NCBI GenBank assembly: GCA_964450125.1
Contig: CAYVDO010000239.1
Span: 1 to 12,517, forward strand
DNA from: JADJOY01 sp964450125
GTDB lineage: Bacteria > JADJOY01
Length of the DNA: 12,517 nucleotides
Direction: 5' to 3'
In this document: positions 1 through 7,690 of the stretch, piece after piece
Layout: every line of letters starts with the position of its first letter
How positions within the stretch are numbered: the stretch's first letter is position 1
Notes under the pieces: generated by a model
Seen by the model: only the letters and a program-made list of their open reading frames with translations
Told to the model about the DNA's origin: nothing
Database searches by the model: none
Made by a program: the position numbers and the translations under genes

Positions 1-891
1 GGACTGGCTTCCCGCGGGCACCTTCATCTTCACGCTGCCGTCCAGCACCGGCACCGTGACCTCTTTGCCGAGCACCGCTTCCCACGGCCACAGCGGCAGG
101 TCCACTTGCAGATCGTTGCCGACGCGCTGGAACACGGGATGGGCGGCGATGTGCACGCGCAGCAGCAGATCGCCGGATTCACCGCCGCCCATGCCCGGGT
201 TGCCCTTGCCGCGCACGCGAAGCTGACCGCCTTCACTGATCCCGGGCGGGATCCGGACCTCGATCGTCTGCGAGCGCGACTCCTGACCGCTGCCGCGACA
301 CGACGAGCACGGCTTGTCGCCCACCTGCCCACTGCCGCCACACGCCGAGCACGGCGCCAGCCCGCTGAGGTGCAGACTGCGGCGCGTGCCGCTCAGCGCC
401 TCTTCGAGCGTGACCTCGACATCCGCGAGGGCGTCCTCGCCCGGCATGGAGAAGCCGCGCCCACCGCGCCCGCGACGGGCACCCGGACGCGGTCCGGCGT
501 CACCGAAGAGCTGCTGAAAGAAGTCGCTGAAGCCGCCCGCCTCGCCGAAACCCGGGAAGCCACCAGGCGCGCCGCCCTCGGATGACCAGCTCCACGTGTG
601 GGGACCGCCTGCTCCCGGGCGACCGCCGCCGGCGAATCCGCCGAACGGATCGCCGTGCTTCCAATTGGCGCCCAAGCGATCGTACTTCTGCCGGTTCTCA
701 GCATCACCGAGGACTTGGTAGGCCTCGTTGATCTCCTTGAACTTGCTCTCGGCGGCGCTGCGGTCCTTGCTGGCGTGGAGATCGGGATGGTGCTTGCGCG
801 CCAGACGGCGGTAAGCCTTCTTGATCTCTTCCTGGGTCGCTTCTCGCTTCACCCCCAGGACCTTGTAGTAGTCCTTGTATTCGGTCGCCAC
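1..891 (-). CDS. DnaJ-family co-chaperone with half zinc finger (3' end outside window)
   Basis: This is a J-domain protein that would stimulate the ATPase of an Hsp70 and deliver clients to it in the cytoplasm. The visible 297 residues show an N-terminal J domain (about 1-70) with the HPD motif at 35-37. A Gly/Phe-rich linker follows (about 75-160), then the DnaJ C-terminal substrate-binding domain, which is cut by the window edge. The zinc region has only two CxxCxGxG motifs (C181/C184 and C195/C198), whereas classical DnaJ has four. By position, the retained motifs match the first and fourth. The start is GTG at 891, because the sequence VATEYKDYY aligns with the usual DnaJ N-terminus; the Shine-Dalgarno is poor. 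It lies 45 nt downstream of the DUF2203 gene on the same strand, so they are probably cotranscribed. Family assignment is secure. Which Hsp70 it serves is unknown. Confidence 0.93.
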   Translation of the reverse strand, partial: MATEYKDYYKVLGVKREATQEEIKKAYRRLARKHHPDLHASKDRSAAESKFKEINEAYQVLGDAENRQKYDRLGANWKHGDPFGGFAGGGRPGAGGPHTWSWSSEGGAPGGFPGFGEAGGFSDFFQQLFGDAGPRPGARRGRGGRGFSMPGEDALADVEVTLEEALSGTRRSLHLSGLAPCSACGGSGQVGDKPCSSCRGSGQESRSQTIEVRIPPGISEGGQLRVRGKGNPGMGGGESGDLLLRVHIAAHPVFQRVGNDLQVDLPLWPWEAVLGKEVTVPVLDGSVKMKVPAGSQS

Positions 892-936
892 GATGGGAAT
901 TTGGGCTCGGCGGGCGTGGAGTCAATCCCTCGGAGG

Positions 937-1398
937 TCAGTGCAGCGACGAGGAGCGGGGAGGCGTTTCCTCGGGATCGTCGGGCTCGACCAAGGGCTTG
1001 CGCCCCGCGAATCCCTCGCTTTCGCCGTGATACCACGCGATCGCCGCCTCGCCGTGACGCCAGCAGAGCTGGACGTCTTCGCCGTCGCGCAAATGCCAGA
1101 AGTCGACCAGCCCCTTCTCGACGTCCTTCACCACGCCACCCAGCTTCTGCACTGCTTCCACTTGCACCTGCATGTCGCCATAGAGACCAATCAGCTCGTG
1201 ACGCAACGGACCGGGGTAGGCGCCGCCCAAGCTCGAGAGATGATGCACGATCTCGCGGATGCGTTCGATCCGCGCCATCACCACGTCGAAGCGCGCTTGC
1301 AGCTCGGGGACCAGACGGTTGGCGGCCTCGACCGAGAAATAGACGCGCTCGGCGCGTGCCTTCTCGTCGGCCGGATCGCGAGGTTTGCGGTCGCTCAT
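937..1398 (-). CDS. DUF2203 family protein
   Basis: This 153-residue soluble protein has no known biochemical function. It matches the DUF2203 family pattern: an N-terminal FSVEAANRLVPEL helix (21-34), a long helical middle part, then the signature GLVDFWHLRDGEDVQLCWRH (96-115), an AWYH segment and a GFAGRKPL ending (129-136). The length is slightly above the family norm because of a charged N-terminus and an acidic/serine tail. The ATG at 1398 is the first start that leaves the conserved domain complete. There is no clear Shine-Dalgarno, and a TATACT hexamer lies only about 10 nt upstream, which suggests a very short leader. Its position directly upstream of the dnaJ-like gene suggests cotranscription but gives no proven functional link. 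Confidence 0.85.
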   Translation of the reverse strand: MSDRKPRDPADEKARAERVYFSVEAANRLVPELQARFDVVMARIERIREIVHHLSSLGGAYPGPLRHELIGLYGDMQVQVEAVQKLGGVVKDVEKGLVDFWHLRDGEDVQLCWRHGEAAIAWYHGESEGFAGRKPLVEPDDPEETPPRSSSLH

Positions 1399-1408
1399 GT
1401 CGCGGTCG

Positions 1409-1414
1409 AGTATA
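1409..1414 (-). promoter_or_regulatory. Candidate -10 box (TATACT) for the DUF2203-dnaJ unit
   Basis: On the minus strand, TATACT matches the bacterial -10 consensus at five of six positions. Transcription starting about 7 nt downstream would leave a leader of only a few bases before the ATG at 1398. I see no good -35 box at the expected distance. The 44-bp divergent gap makes a promoter here necessary on geometric grounds, but this exact site is inference. Confidence 0.35.
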
Positions 1415-1430
1415 GCCGCGCGTGCTGCCG

Positions 1431-1435
1431 TGGAG
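1431..1435 (+). promoter_or_regulatory. Ribosome binding site that sets the glycosyltransferase start
   Basis: TGGAG ends 7 nt before the GTG at 1443, which is normal Shine-Dalgarno spacing. An in-frame GTG at 1422 would put this site inside the coding region and has no comparable site of its own, so 1443 is preferred. Confidence 0.5.
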
Positions 1436-1442
1436 TTCGCAC

Positions 1443-2471
1443 GTGAGTGCCGCCCGACCGCTGGTGAGCGCGCTGATGCCGGTGCGCGACGGTGCGGCGA
1501 CGCTGGCGGAGGCGCTCGCGAGCATCGCCGCGCAGACCCTGGATGCCATCGAGATCGTGGTGGTGGACGACGGCTCGCGGGACGAGACCGGACGCGTCCT
1601 CGCCGAATGGGCGGCGCACGAGCCGCGGCTCCGCGTGCTCCGCACCGCGGGGATTGGGATCGCCGGTGCGCTCGCGATGGGGCTCGATGCGTGCCAGGCA
1701 CCACTGGTCGCGCGCATGGACGCCGACGACGTGTGCGAGCCGCGGCGCCTGGAACGTCAGCTCGCGCTGCTCGACGCCGAGCGCGAGATCGTTCTCGCGG
1801 GAACGCACGTCACGGTCGTGGGGCTCGACGGAGCGGCGGGTGCCGGTATGGCGCGCCACGCAGACTGGCTGGCCGGGATCGTCACGCCGGAGGACGTGAG
1901 GCGCGAGCTGTGGGTCGAATGCCCGATCCTCCATCCCACGTTCTGCTTTCGCCGTGAGGCGATCACGCGCATCGGGGGCTATCGCGCCGGCGCCTTTCCG
2001 GAGGATTACGACTTGGTGCTGCGTCTGGTCGCGGCCGGCCATGCGCTCGCCAACGTGCCCGAGCCGCTACTCGTGTGGCGCGACTCCGAGCAACGTGCAT
2101 CGCGCCGCCTGCCGCCGTACGCGCGTTCGGCATTCTTTCGCCTCAAGGCCGCGCGGCTGGCGCAAACCGTGCTCGCGCGCCGTGCAGCGATCGTGTGGGG
2201 CGCGGGAAAGGTCGGGCGCTTCTTCGCCCGCGAGCTGCTCGCCACGGGAGTCGAGCTGGCGGGATTCGTGGACATCGATCCTGCGAAACACGGGCGCGTC
2301 GTGCGGGGTCGACCGGTGTGGTCGCCTGCGGAGCTGCCGATGCACCTCGAGCGCGAACCACGCCCCCTCGTCATGGGCGCCGTCGGTACGCTCGGCGCCC
2401 GCGCGCTCATCCGCGATGCACTTCGCGAGCTCGGGCTCGCCGAGCCTCGCGACTTCCTGATGGTGGCGTGA
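1443..2471 (+). CDS. Family 2 glycosyltransferase fused to a Rossmann-like domain
   Basis: This is a GT-A fold glycosyltransferase of 342 residues that would move a sugar from a nucleotide donor to a polysaccharide or glycan acceptor; donor and acceptor are unknown. The GT2 domain covers about 8-235. It has the donor-binding VVVDDGS (39-45), the metal-binding DAD (93-95) in ARMDADD, and an ED pair (187-188) in FPEDYD that fits the catalytic base position. No membrane segment is visible. After about residue 245 comes a second domain with a nucleotide-binding loop, IVWGAGKVGR (250-259), and a second strand ending in FVDIDP (275-280), like the sugar- or CoA-binding Rossmann domains seen in sialic-acid and PglD-type proteins. 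It stands alone: divergent from the DUF2203 gene and convergent with the Hsp70 operon, with 24 nt between stop codons. An in-frame GTG at 1422 is the alternative start. Confidence 0.88.
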   Translation: MSAARPLVSALMPVRDGAATLAEALASIAAQTLDAIEIVVVDDGSRDETGRVLAEWAAHEPRLRVLRTAGIGIAGALAMGLDACQAPLVARMDADDVCEPRRLERQLALLDAEREIVLAGTHVTVVGLDGAAGAGMARHADWLAGIVTPEDVRRELWVECPILHPTFCFRREAITRIGGYRAGAFPEDYDLVLRLVAAGHALANVPEPLLVWRDSEQRASRRLPPYARSAFFRLKAARLAQTVLARRAAIVWGAGKVGRFFARELLATGVELAGFVDIDPAKHGRVVRGRPVWSPAELPMHLEREPRPLVMGAVGTLGARALIRDALRELGLAEPRDFLMVA

Positions 2472-2495
2472 CGTCGCACCGCACGTGCCGAGCGC

Positions 2496-5306
2496 TCACG
2501 CGAGCCTGAGGCCCGGCGGCAGCGTGTCGCCGAAGACTTGCGTCTCTTCCTGGGCATCGAGGGCCACCACCTCGCGCACCATCCGCGCCCAGCCCGACGC
2601 ACCCCCGGTGCGCGTGAGCCGCTCGGCGACCTTGAGCCGCAACGCCTCGGGTAGGTCGCGTTCGCGATCGCCGGTCATGCGCGCGATCATCGCCGAGGCC
2701 AGGCCTGCCCCCTCCGCCTTGCGCCAGTCGAGAGCCAGCAAACGCTCGACCCAGCGCGCGGCCACGTCCGCGGGGACCACGTCGTGGGCGCTCGCATAGA
2801 GCGGCTGCCGTGTGCCGAGCCTGCCGAGTGGCCACCACGAGAGCGGCGAGTCGACATTGCGCCGCGCGAGCACCCACTCGCCCACGTCGGCCTTCTCGCG
2901 GGCTGCGATGCGCTCCAACGACACCACCATTCGCTCCATCTCCAGATGGCCCTCGGCCTTGGGTCCCCTGGGCTTGGGCGGCGAGCGCGTCTTGGGCGGT
3001 TCGAGCCATGGGCGCGCGGACTCGAGTAGCACGCGCTGCGCCTCCGCGCTCAAGCCGCCGGCGATTCGTCGCCACAGAATCCACCACTCGGACCAGTTGT
3101 GCGCATCGGCGGTGTGCTGCACACCGCCCTCGAAAAGATTCCACATCTCGCCCACGCGCCAATCGTCGAGCGGCACACCGTAGCCGGGGCGCAAGCAGAA
3201 ACCTGCGAGCTGGAACCACAAGCGCTCATGCTGCGCCGTGCGCCGGCGCCGCCCCGCGCAATCCCAGAGCACCCCCCAGAGCTCGCGGCTGGTCGCAGCC
3301 GACCACGAGTCGCGCTGCCCGATGAGCTGCTCGACGTTGCGACGCAGGTTCTTGATCTCTTTGGGATCGACGGTTTGATCGCGCTTGCCGTAAAGACGCT
3401 CGATGGCGTTGCGTGCATCGGGGAACCTTCGCGGCAGCTCGTCCACGGCGGCACCCGCGCGCCCGCCCTCACCGCGCACCGCGAAGCGCAGCCGGAAGCG
3501 CCGCTCGGGCGGCGTGGTGCTCTTGAGCGCGATCTCCAGCGTGCCGACCTCGGTGAGGTGCGTTGCGAGCCGCACCGCCACCTCGCCGCCCTCGACGCCT
3601 CGAGCCGACGCAGCTCCAGATGACCTCCCCGCCCCCGCTCCACCGAGCACCGCACAGAGCGGCGGCAACGGTTCGAGCTCGTCGGTGACGTCGATGAGGG
3701 CACCAAGGGGATCCACGCGATCGCTGGTCGACGTATAGAGCGGAAACGCCACCGGCCTGCCGAGAAGCAGCTTGAGGTCGACGCCGGGCACCTCGGACTC
3801 GGCGCCCTCCTCCATGCCCCGCGGCGCCACGCACACCGCGTGGCGGCGCTCTTCATCGCCTGCGACCCCCAAGTAGTACGAGCGCGCCGAGCCACCCGTG
3901 ATGCGCACGCCGAAGCCGCGCCGCACCAGGCCGTGATACGCGGCACCACGTGCCACAGCGAGATCGAGCGACTGGTGCGTGAGCAGCGGGATCGTCTCGC
4001 CGGGAAACCATCCGGCCAGCACCTCGGCGAGGCGCTCCACCACTCGCGGCCCGTTGAAGACACCGCCGTTCAGGAGCAGCGCATCGGGCCGCGGGACTCC
4101 GTTCACCACGGTGACGCCGGTGCGCGCAGCAGTCTCGGCGTGGCGCCTCAGAAACGACGAGACGTGGCGGGAGACGGCCGGGTCCGCGGCGAACGGCAGC
4201 GATAGCTCGGTGAGCGCGACGCGGCCGCGCTTCTCGAGCTCCTGGTCGGCAGCGACCCGCGGCAGGAAGCCTTCCAGCAGGATCTGCTCGGCCTCCGCGC
4301 GCGCGAGCGTGTACGACTGGCCACCGCCCAGCAGCCGCGCGCCGCGCCCCATCACCGCAACACCGTAGGTATCGGGACCGTGGCCGGAGAGTAGCGTTTC
4401 CTTCGCGAGCCGCGCCGCCTGCACCAGCCCCGACCAGCGCGTCGCGTCGAGCGTGCCCGTCTTCCCGAAGAGCTGCATCTCGACGTGGCGGGCCAACGTC
4501 ACGTCCATGTTGTCGCCGCCCAGCATCAGGTGATCGCCGACGGCAATGCGTTCGAGCGTGGGCGTGCCGCCACCTGAGGGACGCACGACGCGCACCAGCG
4601 TGAGATCGGTGGTGCCGCCGCCCACGTCGACCACCAGCACGAGCCGCGCGCTCCCGAGGGCTTTTTCGAGGTCGTTTTCGTGATGCTGGAGGAAATCGTA
4701 GAACGCCGCCTGCGGTTCCTCGATCAAGCGCAATCGGCCGATGCCCGCGCGCTCGGCGGCTTCCACCGTGAGCTCGCGCGCCACCTCGTCGAAGGACGCG
4801 GGGACCGTGAGCACCACGTCTTGGCGGGAGAGCGGTGCATCGGGATGGGCCTGGTCCCATGCGTTGCGTGCGTGCTCGAGCACTCGCGCCGAGGCCTCGA
4901 CGGGCGAGAGCCGCGGCACGTCCTCGGCGGCCCCCCAAGGCAGGATCGCCGCTGCACGGTCGACGCCCGCGTACGAAAGCCAGCTCTTCGCCGAGTAGAC
5001 GAGGCGACCCGGCACCTGCGCGCCCTGGCGGCGCGCAAACTCGCCGATCGCCCAATCCACACGGGTCATCGCCACCGCCGCGCGGTTCCACGGCAGCTTG
5101 GTGGCGCCATCGATCAGCTCGCCCTCGGCGGGCGTGTAGAGGAAAGACGGCAGAAGGTCGAGCGCCGCCACCTCGCCCGCGGCGACGAGCTGCGCGATCG
5201 GGAAGACCGATATCTCCGGCCGATCGACGGGGCTCGCGGCTACCACCGTGTGGGTGGTGCCGAGGTCGATGCCGACCACGAAACGCGCGTCGCTGCAGGT
5301 CGCCAT
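2496..5306 (-). CDS. Hsp70-family protein with C-terminal DUF3731 extension
   Basis: This 936-residue divergent Hsp70 is predicted to bind and hydrolyse ATP in the cytoplasm. The nucleotide-binding domain keeps phosphate-1 DLGTTHT (14-20), the lysine equivalent to DnaK K70 in YSAKSWL (K107), phosphate-2 DVGGGTTD (227-234), an adenosine-binding LLNGGVFNG (411-419), and connect-2 AVARGAAYHG (450-459). A beta-type substrate domain follows (about 480-612), with TEVGTLE near its end and a low-complexity Gly/Ala/Ser insertion at about 552-572 that the shorter paralogue lacks. There is no helical lid or EEVD tail. Residues from about 620 to the end match DUF3731, a DnaK-related domain with an RPG motif (706-708), and are very rich in tryptophan. 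The start is ATG 5306, 4 nt after the acetyltransferase stop, implying translational coupling. The client and the role of the extension are unknown. Confidence 0.92.
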   Translation of the reverse strand: MATCSDARFVVGIDLGTTHTVVAASPVDRPEISVFPIAQLVAAGEVAALDLLPSFLYTPAEGELIDGATKLPWNRAAVAMTRVDWAIGEFARRQGAQVPGRLVYSAKSWLSYAGVDRAAAILPWGAAEDVPRLSPVEASARVLEHARNAWDQAHPDAPLSRQDVVLTVPASFDEVARELTVEAAERAGIGRLRLIEEPQAAFYDFLQHHENDLEKALGSARLVLVVDVGGGTTDLTLVRVVRPSGGGTPTLERIAVGDHLMLGGDNMDVTLARHVEMQLFGKTGTLDATRWSGLVQAARLAKETLLSGHGPDTYGVAVMGRGARLLGGGQSYTLARAEAEQILLEGFLPRVAADQELEKRGRVALTELSLPFAADPAVSRHVSSFLRRHAETAARTGVTVVNGVPRPDALLLNGGVFNGPRVVERLAEVLAGWFPGETIPLLTHQSLDLAVARGAAYHGLVRRGFGVRITGGSARSYYLGVAGDEERRHAVCVAPRGMEEGAESEVPGVDLKLLLGRPVAFPLYTSTSDRVDPLGALIDVTDELEPLPPLCAVLGGAGAGRSSGAASARGVEGGEVAVRLATHLTEVGTLEIALKSTTPPERRFRLRFAVRGEGGRAGAAVDELPRRFPDARNAIERLYGKRDQTVDPKEIKNLRRNVEQLIGQRDSWSAATSRELWGVLWDCAGRRRRTAQHERLWFQLAGFCLRPGYGVPLDDWRVGEMWNLFEGGVQHTADAHNWSEWWILWRRIAGGLSAEAQRVLLESARPWLEPPKTRSPPKPRGPKAEGHLEMERMVVSLERIAAREKADVGEWVLARRNVDSPLSWWPLGRLGTRQPLYASAHDVVPADVAARWVERLLALDWRKAEGAGLASAMIARMTGDRERDLPEALRLKVAERLTRTGGASGWARMVREVVALDAQEETQVFGDTLPPGLRLA

Positions 5307-5310
5307 GGCG

Positions 5311-5778
5311 TCAGCCGTCCCTTCGCTCGTACACGTCGGGGCGATGGATCTGCATCAACATCTCCGGCCGATCGATCGGCGTGAAGCCGAACCGTGCGTA
5401 GAGCGAGTGGGCGTCGCGAGTCGCGAGCATGAAGCGCCGGAAGTCCTGGAGATCCGGATGTGCCAGCACGACCTCGACGAGCCACTTCGAGAGCCCGCGC
5501 CCGCGATGCTCGGGAAGCACGAAGACGTCACCGAGATAGCCGAAGGTCGCGTAGTCGGTGATCACCCGCGCAAAGCCGACCAGGGCACCCGTCGCCTCGA
5601 CGTAGAGCCCGAAACAGCACGACTCGCGCATGCTGCGCTCGACCCGCTCCCGCGAGATCCCCCGCGCCCAATACGATCGACGCGACAGGAACGCGTGGAT
5701 CACCTCGAGATCGAGCGCCGCGGGATCGGTGGAGATCCGGTACCCGCCGCGGCACACGTCGATCCGGGTGGGAGTCAT
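5311..5778 (-). CDS. GNAT family N-acetyltransferase
   Basis: This 155-residue cytoplasmic acetyltransferase would use acetyl-CoA to acetylate an amine; the substrate is unknown. Motif A is clear: strand YLGDVFVLPE (81-90) followed by the pyrophosphate-binding HRGRGLSKWL (91-100), which fits the R/Q-x-x-G-x-G/A consensus. The C-terminal motif is SLYARFGF (125-132), the usual GNAT beta-alpha ending. It covers a full single GNAT domain with no added domain. It sits between two paralogous Hsp70 genes, about 70 nt after the first and 4 nt before the second, so it is cotranscribed with them. That makes the chaperones or their clients possible substrates, but this is inference from position; many GNATs act on small molecules. 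The ATG at 5778 has only a weak ribosome binding site. Confidence 0.9.
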   Translation of the reverse strand: MTPTRIDVCRGGYRISTDPAALDLEVIHAFLSRRSYWARGISRERVERSMRESCCFGLYVEATGALVGFARVITDYATFGYLGDVFVLPEHRGRGLSKWLVEVVLAHPDLQDFRRFMLATRDAHSLYARFGFTPIDRPEMLMQIHRPDVYERRDG

Positions 5779-5848
5779 GGGGCGCGAGGGTTGAGGATCG
5801 ATCTCGGGAGGGCGGGCCCCGGCCTCGAAACGAGTCCCCGAGTGCGCG

Positions 5849-7687
5849 TCATTCGACGCGGACGTTGAAGTGGAGCTTCCAGCGTCGCTGGCTCGTTTCC
5901 TCGACGGCCGAGAGCTCGAGTGTTCCGACCTCGGTGACGCGGGCGTGGAGCTTCACCGGTACCACTCGTCCGCTCTCGCCTTCCAGCTCGGTCTCGATCG
6001 CCGGTAGCTCCTCGAGCTCGGCGGCGTTGGAAACCACCGTGGCCACCGCATCGTCGCGGCGCGTGGACGAGCCGAAGAAACGGAACGCCGCGGGCTCGCC
6101 GACCACCAAGCCGAGGGCCAGCGGCAGCTCGACTTCCGAGCCCTCTTCCATCCCGAACGGCGCCACGCAAACCGCATCGATCCGCGGCGGCACGCCGGGA
6201 ACCGCGAGCTCGGCGCGCTCGATGCCCACGTAGTACGCGCGTGCGGTGCCGCCCCGAATGCGGATGCCCTTGCCGCGCCGGACCCAGCCGTAATACGCGG
6301 CGCCGCGAGCCACCGCGAGATCGGGGTCGTCGCCCACCAGCACCTTCACGGGCTTGCCGGAATCGGCGGTGAGCCAGCCGTCGAGGATCGCCGTGATCCG
6401 TTCGCGAAGCAGCGTCGAGCGCATCACGCCGCCGTTGAAGAGTAGCGCCGTGGGCTGCAGGAAGCGCTTGCCCTCCAGACTCACCTTGCCGGCGAGCGAC
6501 TCGCGCGAGCGATTCTCGAAACCCAGGAAGGCGGCCAGGTGGCGGGTGATCCCTGGATCGGCGGCGTACGGGAGACCGAGGGTGGTGAGGCCGGTGCGGC
6601 GCGGCTTGGCGGGCCGCTCGCCTGCGTCGATGCGCGGGAAGAACCCGTCGAGGAGCGTGGCGTCGAGCTCCTCACGTGTGAGCTCCGTGCGGATCGTACC
6701 GCCCACGAGCTTGCTGCCGCGGCCAGGTACCACGAGCGGGTGCGTGGCCGCCTGCGGGTTCTCGAGGAGCGCTTCCTTGGCCACGCGGCATCCGTACGCC
6801 AGCGAACGGAACTGCCAATCGTCGAGGTGCTTGCCCTGCCCCTCGAGCTTGGTGCGCACCGCGTAGGCGAGCGCCATGTCCATGTTGTCGCCGCCGAGAA
6901 GGATGTGATCGCCGACCGCGAGGCGATCGAGCACCAGCGTGCCGCCCTCCTCACCCACGGCGATGAGCGAGAAGTCGGTGGTACCGCCGCCGACGTCGCA
7001 AACCAGGATCACGTCACCGGGCTCGACCTGTTTGCGCCACGAGGCGCCGTGACCGGCGAGCCACGAGTACAGCGCCGCCTGCGGTTCTTCCAGAAGCGTC
7101 AGGCGGCCGCCCAAACCCGCCGCTTCCGCCGCCTCGACGGTGAGATCGCGGGCGACGGCGTCGAACGACGCCGGCACCGTGATCGCGAGCTCCTGGGACT
7201 CGAGCGGGGCCTCGGGATGCGCCTGGTTCCAGGCCTCACGCAGGTGGCTCAGGTAGCGCGCGGAAGCCGCCACAGGCGAAAGCTTGGGCACCTCGTCCGG
7301 CGCGCCCCACGGCAAGATCGCTGCACGCCTGTCGACTCCTGCGAACGAGAGCCAGCTCTTCGCCGACGACACCAGCCGCGCCGGCACGGACGCACCCCGG
7401 TCGCGAGCGAGCGCGCCCACCGCGAACGCGCGACTCGCGTCCCAGGGCAAGCTCAGCGAGCCCGCCGGCAGATCGGTCTCGGCAGGCACGTAGACGAACG
7501 AGGGCAAGAGCGCACGCTCGCCGACCTCGCCGGCGTTCACGAGCTGCGCCACTGCGAACGCGTGGGGCGCCAGCGCGTGCTCCTCACCGAGCGGCAACGA
7601 CGCGATCCCGCAGTTCGTGGTGCCGAGGTCGATGCCGACCGCGTAGGTCGCAGCGACGTCGGCGGAGGAAGTCTTCTTGGCAGCCAC
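5849..7687 (-). CDS. Hsp70-family protein, short form without lid
   Basis: This 612-residue ATPase is a paralogue of the longer Hsp70 downstream. ATP-binding motifs are intact: DLGTTNC (20-26), K110 in SSAKSWL, DVGGGTTD (231-238), LLFNGGVMRS (415-424) and AVARGAAYYG (458-467). A shortened beta substrate-binding region follows, with TEVGTLEL (585-592), and the protein ends at about residue 612 with no helical lid and no EEVD-type tail. Canonical DnaK is near 640 residues, but there much of the length beyond the beta domain is lid; here the ATPase domain is expanded instead. The start is GTG 7687, 3 nt after the stop of the DUF2760 gene, with a GAGG 8 nt upstream inside that gene; both point to translational coupling. 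It probably works with the DUF2760 protein and the second Hsp70. Function unknown. Confidence 0.92.
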   Translation of the reverse strand: MAAKKTSSADVAATYAVGIDLGTTNCGIASLPLGEEHALAPHAFAVAQLVNAGEVGERALLPSFVYVPAETDLPAGSLSLPWDASRAFAVGALARDRGASVPARLVSSAKSWLSFAGVDRRAAILPWGAPDEVPKLSPVAASARYLSHLREAWNQAHPEAPLESQELAITVPASFDAVARDLTVEAAEAAGLGGRLTLLEEPQAALYSWLAGHGASWRKQVEPGDVILVCDVGGGTTDFSLIAVGEEGGTLVLDRLAVGDHILLGGDNMDMALAYAVRTKLEGQGKHLDDWQFRSLAYGCRVAKEALLENPQAATHPLVVPGRGSKLVGGTIRTELTREELDATLLDGFFPRIDAGERPAKPRRTGLTTLGLPYAADPGITRHLAAFLGFENRSRESLAGKVSLEGKRFLQPTALLFNGGVMRSTLLRERITAILDGWLTADSGKPVKVLVGDDPDLAVARGAAYYGWVRRGKGIRIRGGTARAYYVGIERAELAVPGVPPRIDAVCVAPFGMEEGSEVELPLALGLVVGEPAAFRFFGSSTRRDDAVATVVSNAAELEELPAIETELEGESGRVVPVKLHARVTEVGTLELSAVEETSQRRWKLHFNVRVE

Positions 7688-7690
7688 GGA

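Noticed and set aside
598..1446. Plus-strand open frame of 282 codons
   Set aside because: It is antisense to the dnaJ-like and DUF2203 genes, both well supported by conserved motifs; its translation shows no family features.
704..1717. Minus-strand open frame of 337 codons
   Set aside because: It overlaps DUF2203 and the DnaJ start in another frame and crosses into the glycosyltransferase; part of it is only a frame-shifted reading of the J domain.
2472..2495. Bidirectional terminator between the convergent glycosyltransferase and Hsp70 genes
   Set aside because: Only a 4-bp GCTC/GAGC stem without a T-run is visible in this area, which is no more than background at this GC content.
3853..5091. 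Minus-strand open frame of 412 codons inside the long Hsp70
   Set aside because: Same strand but different frame from a gene with clear Hsp70 motifs; the product is Arg/Gly/Ala-rich noise.
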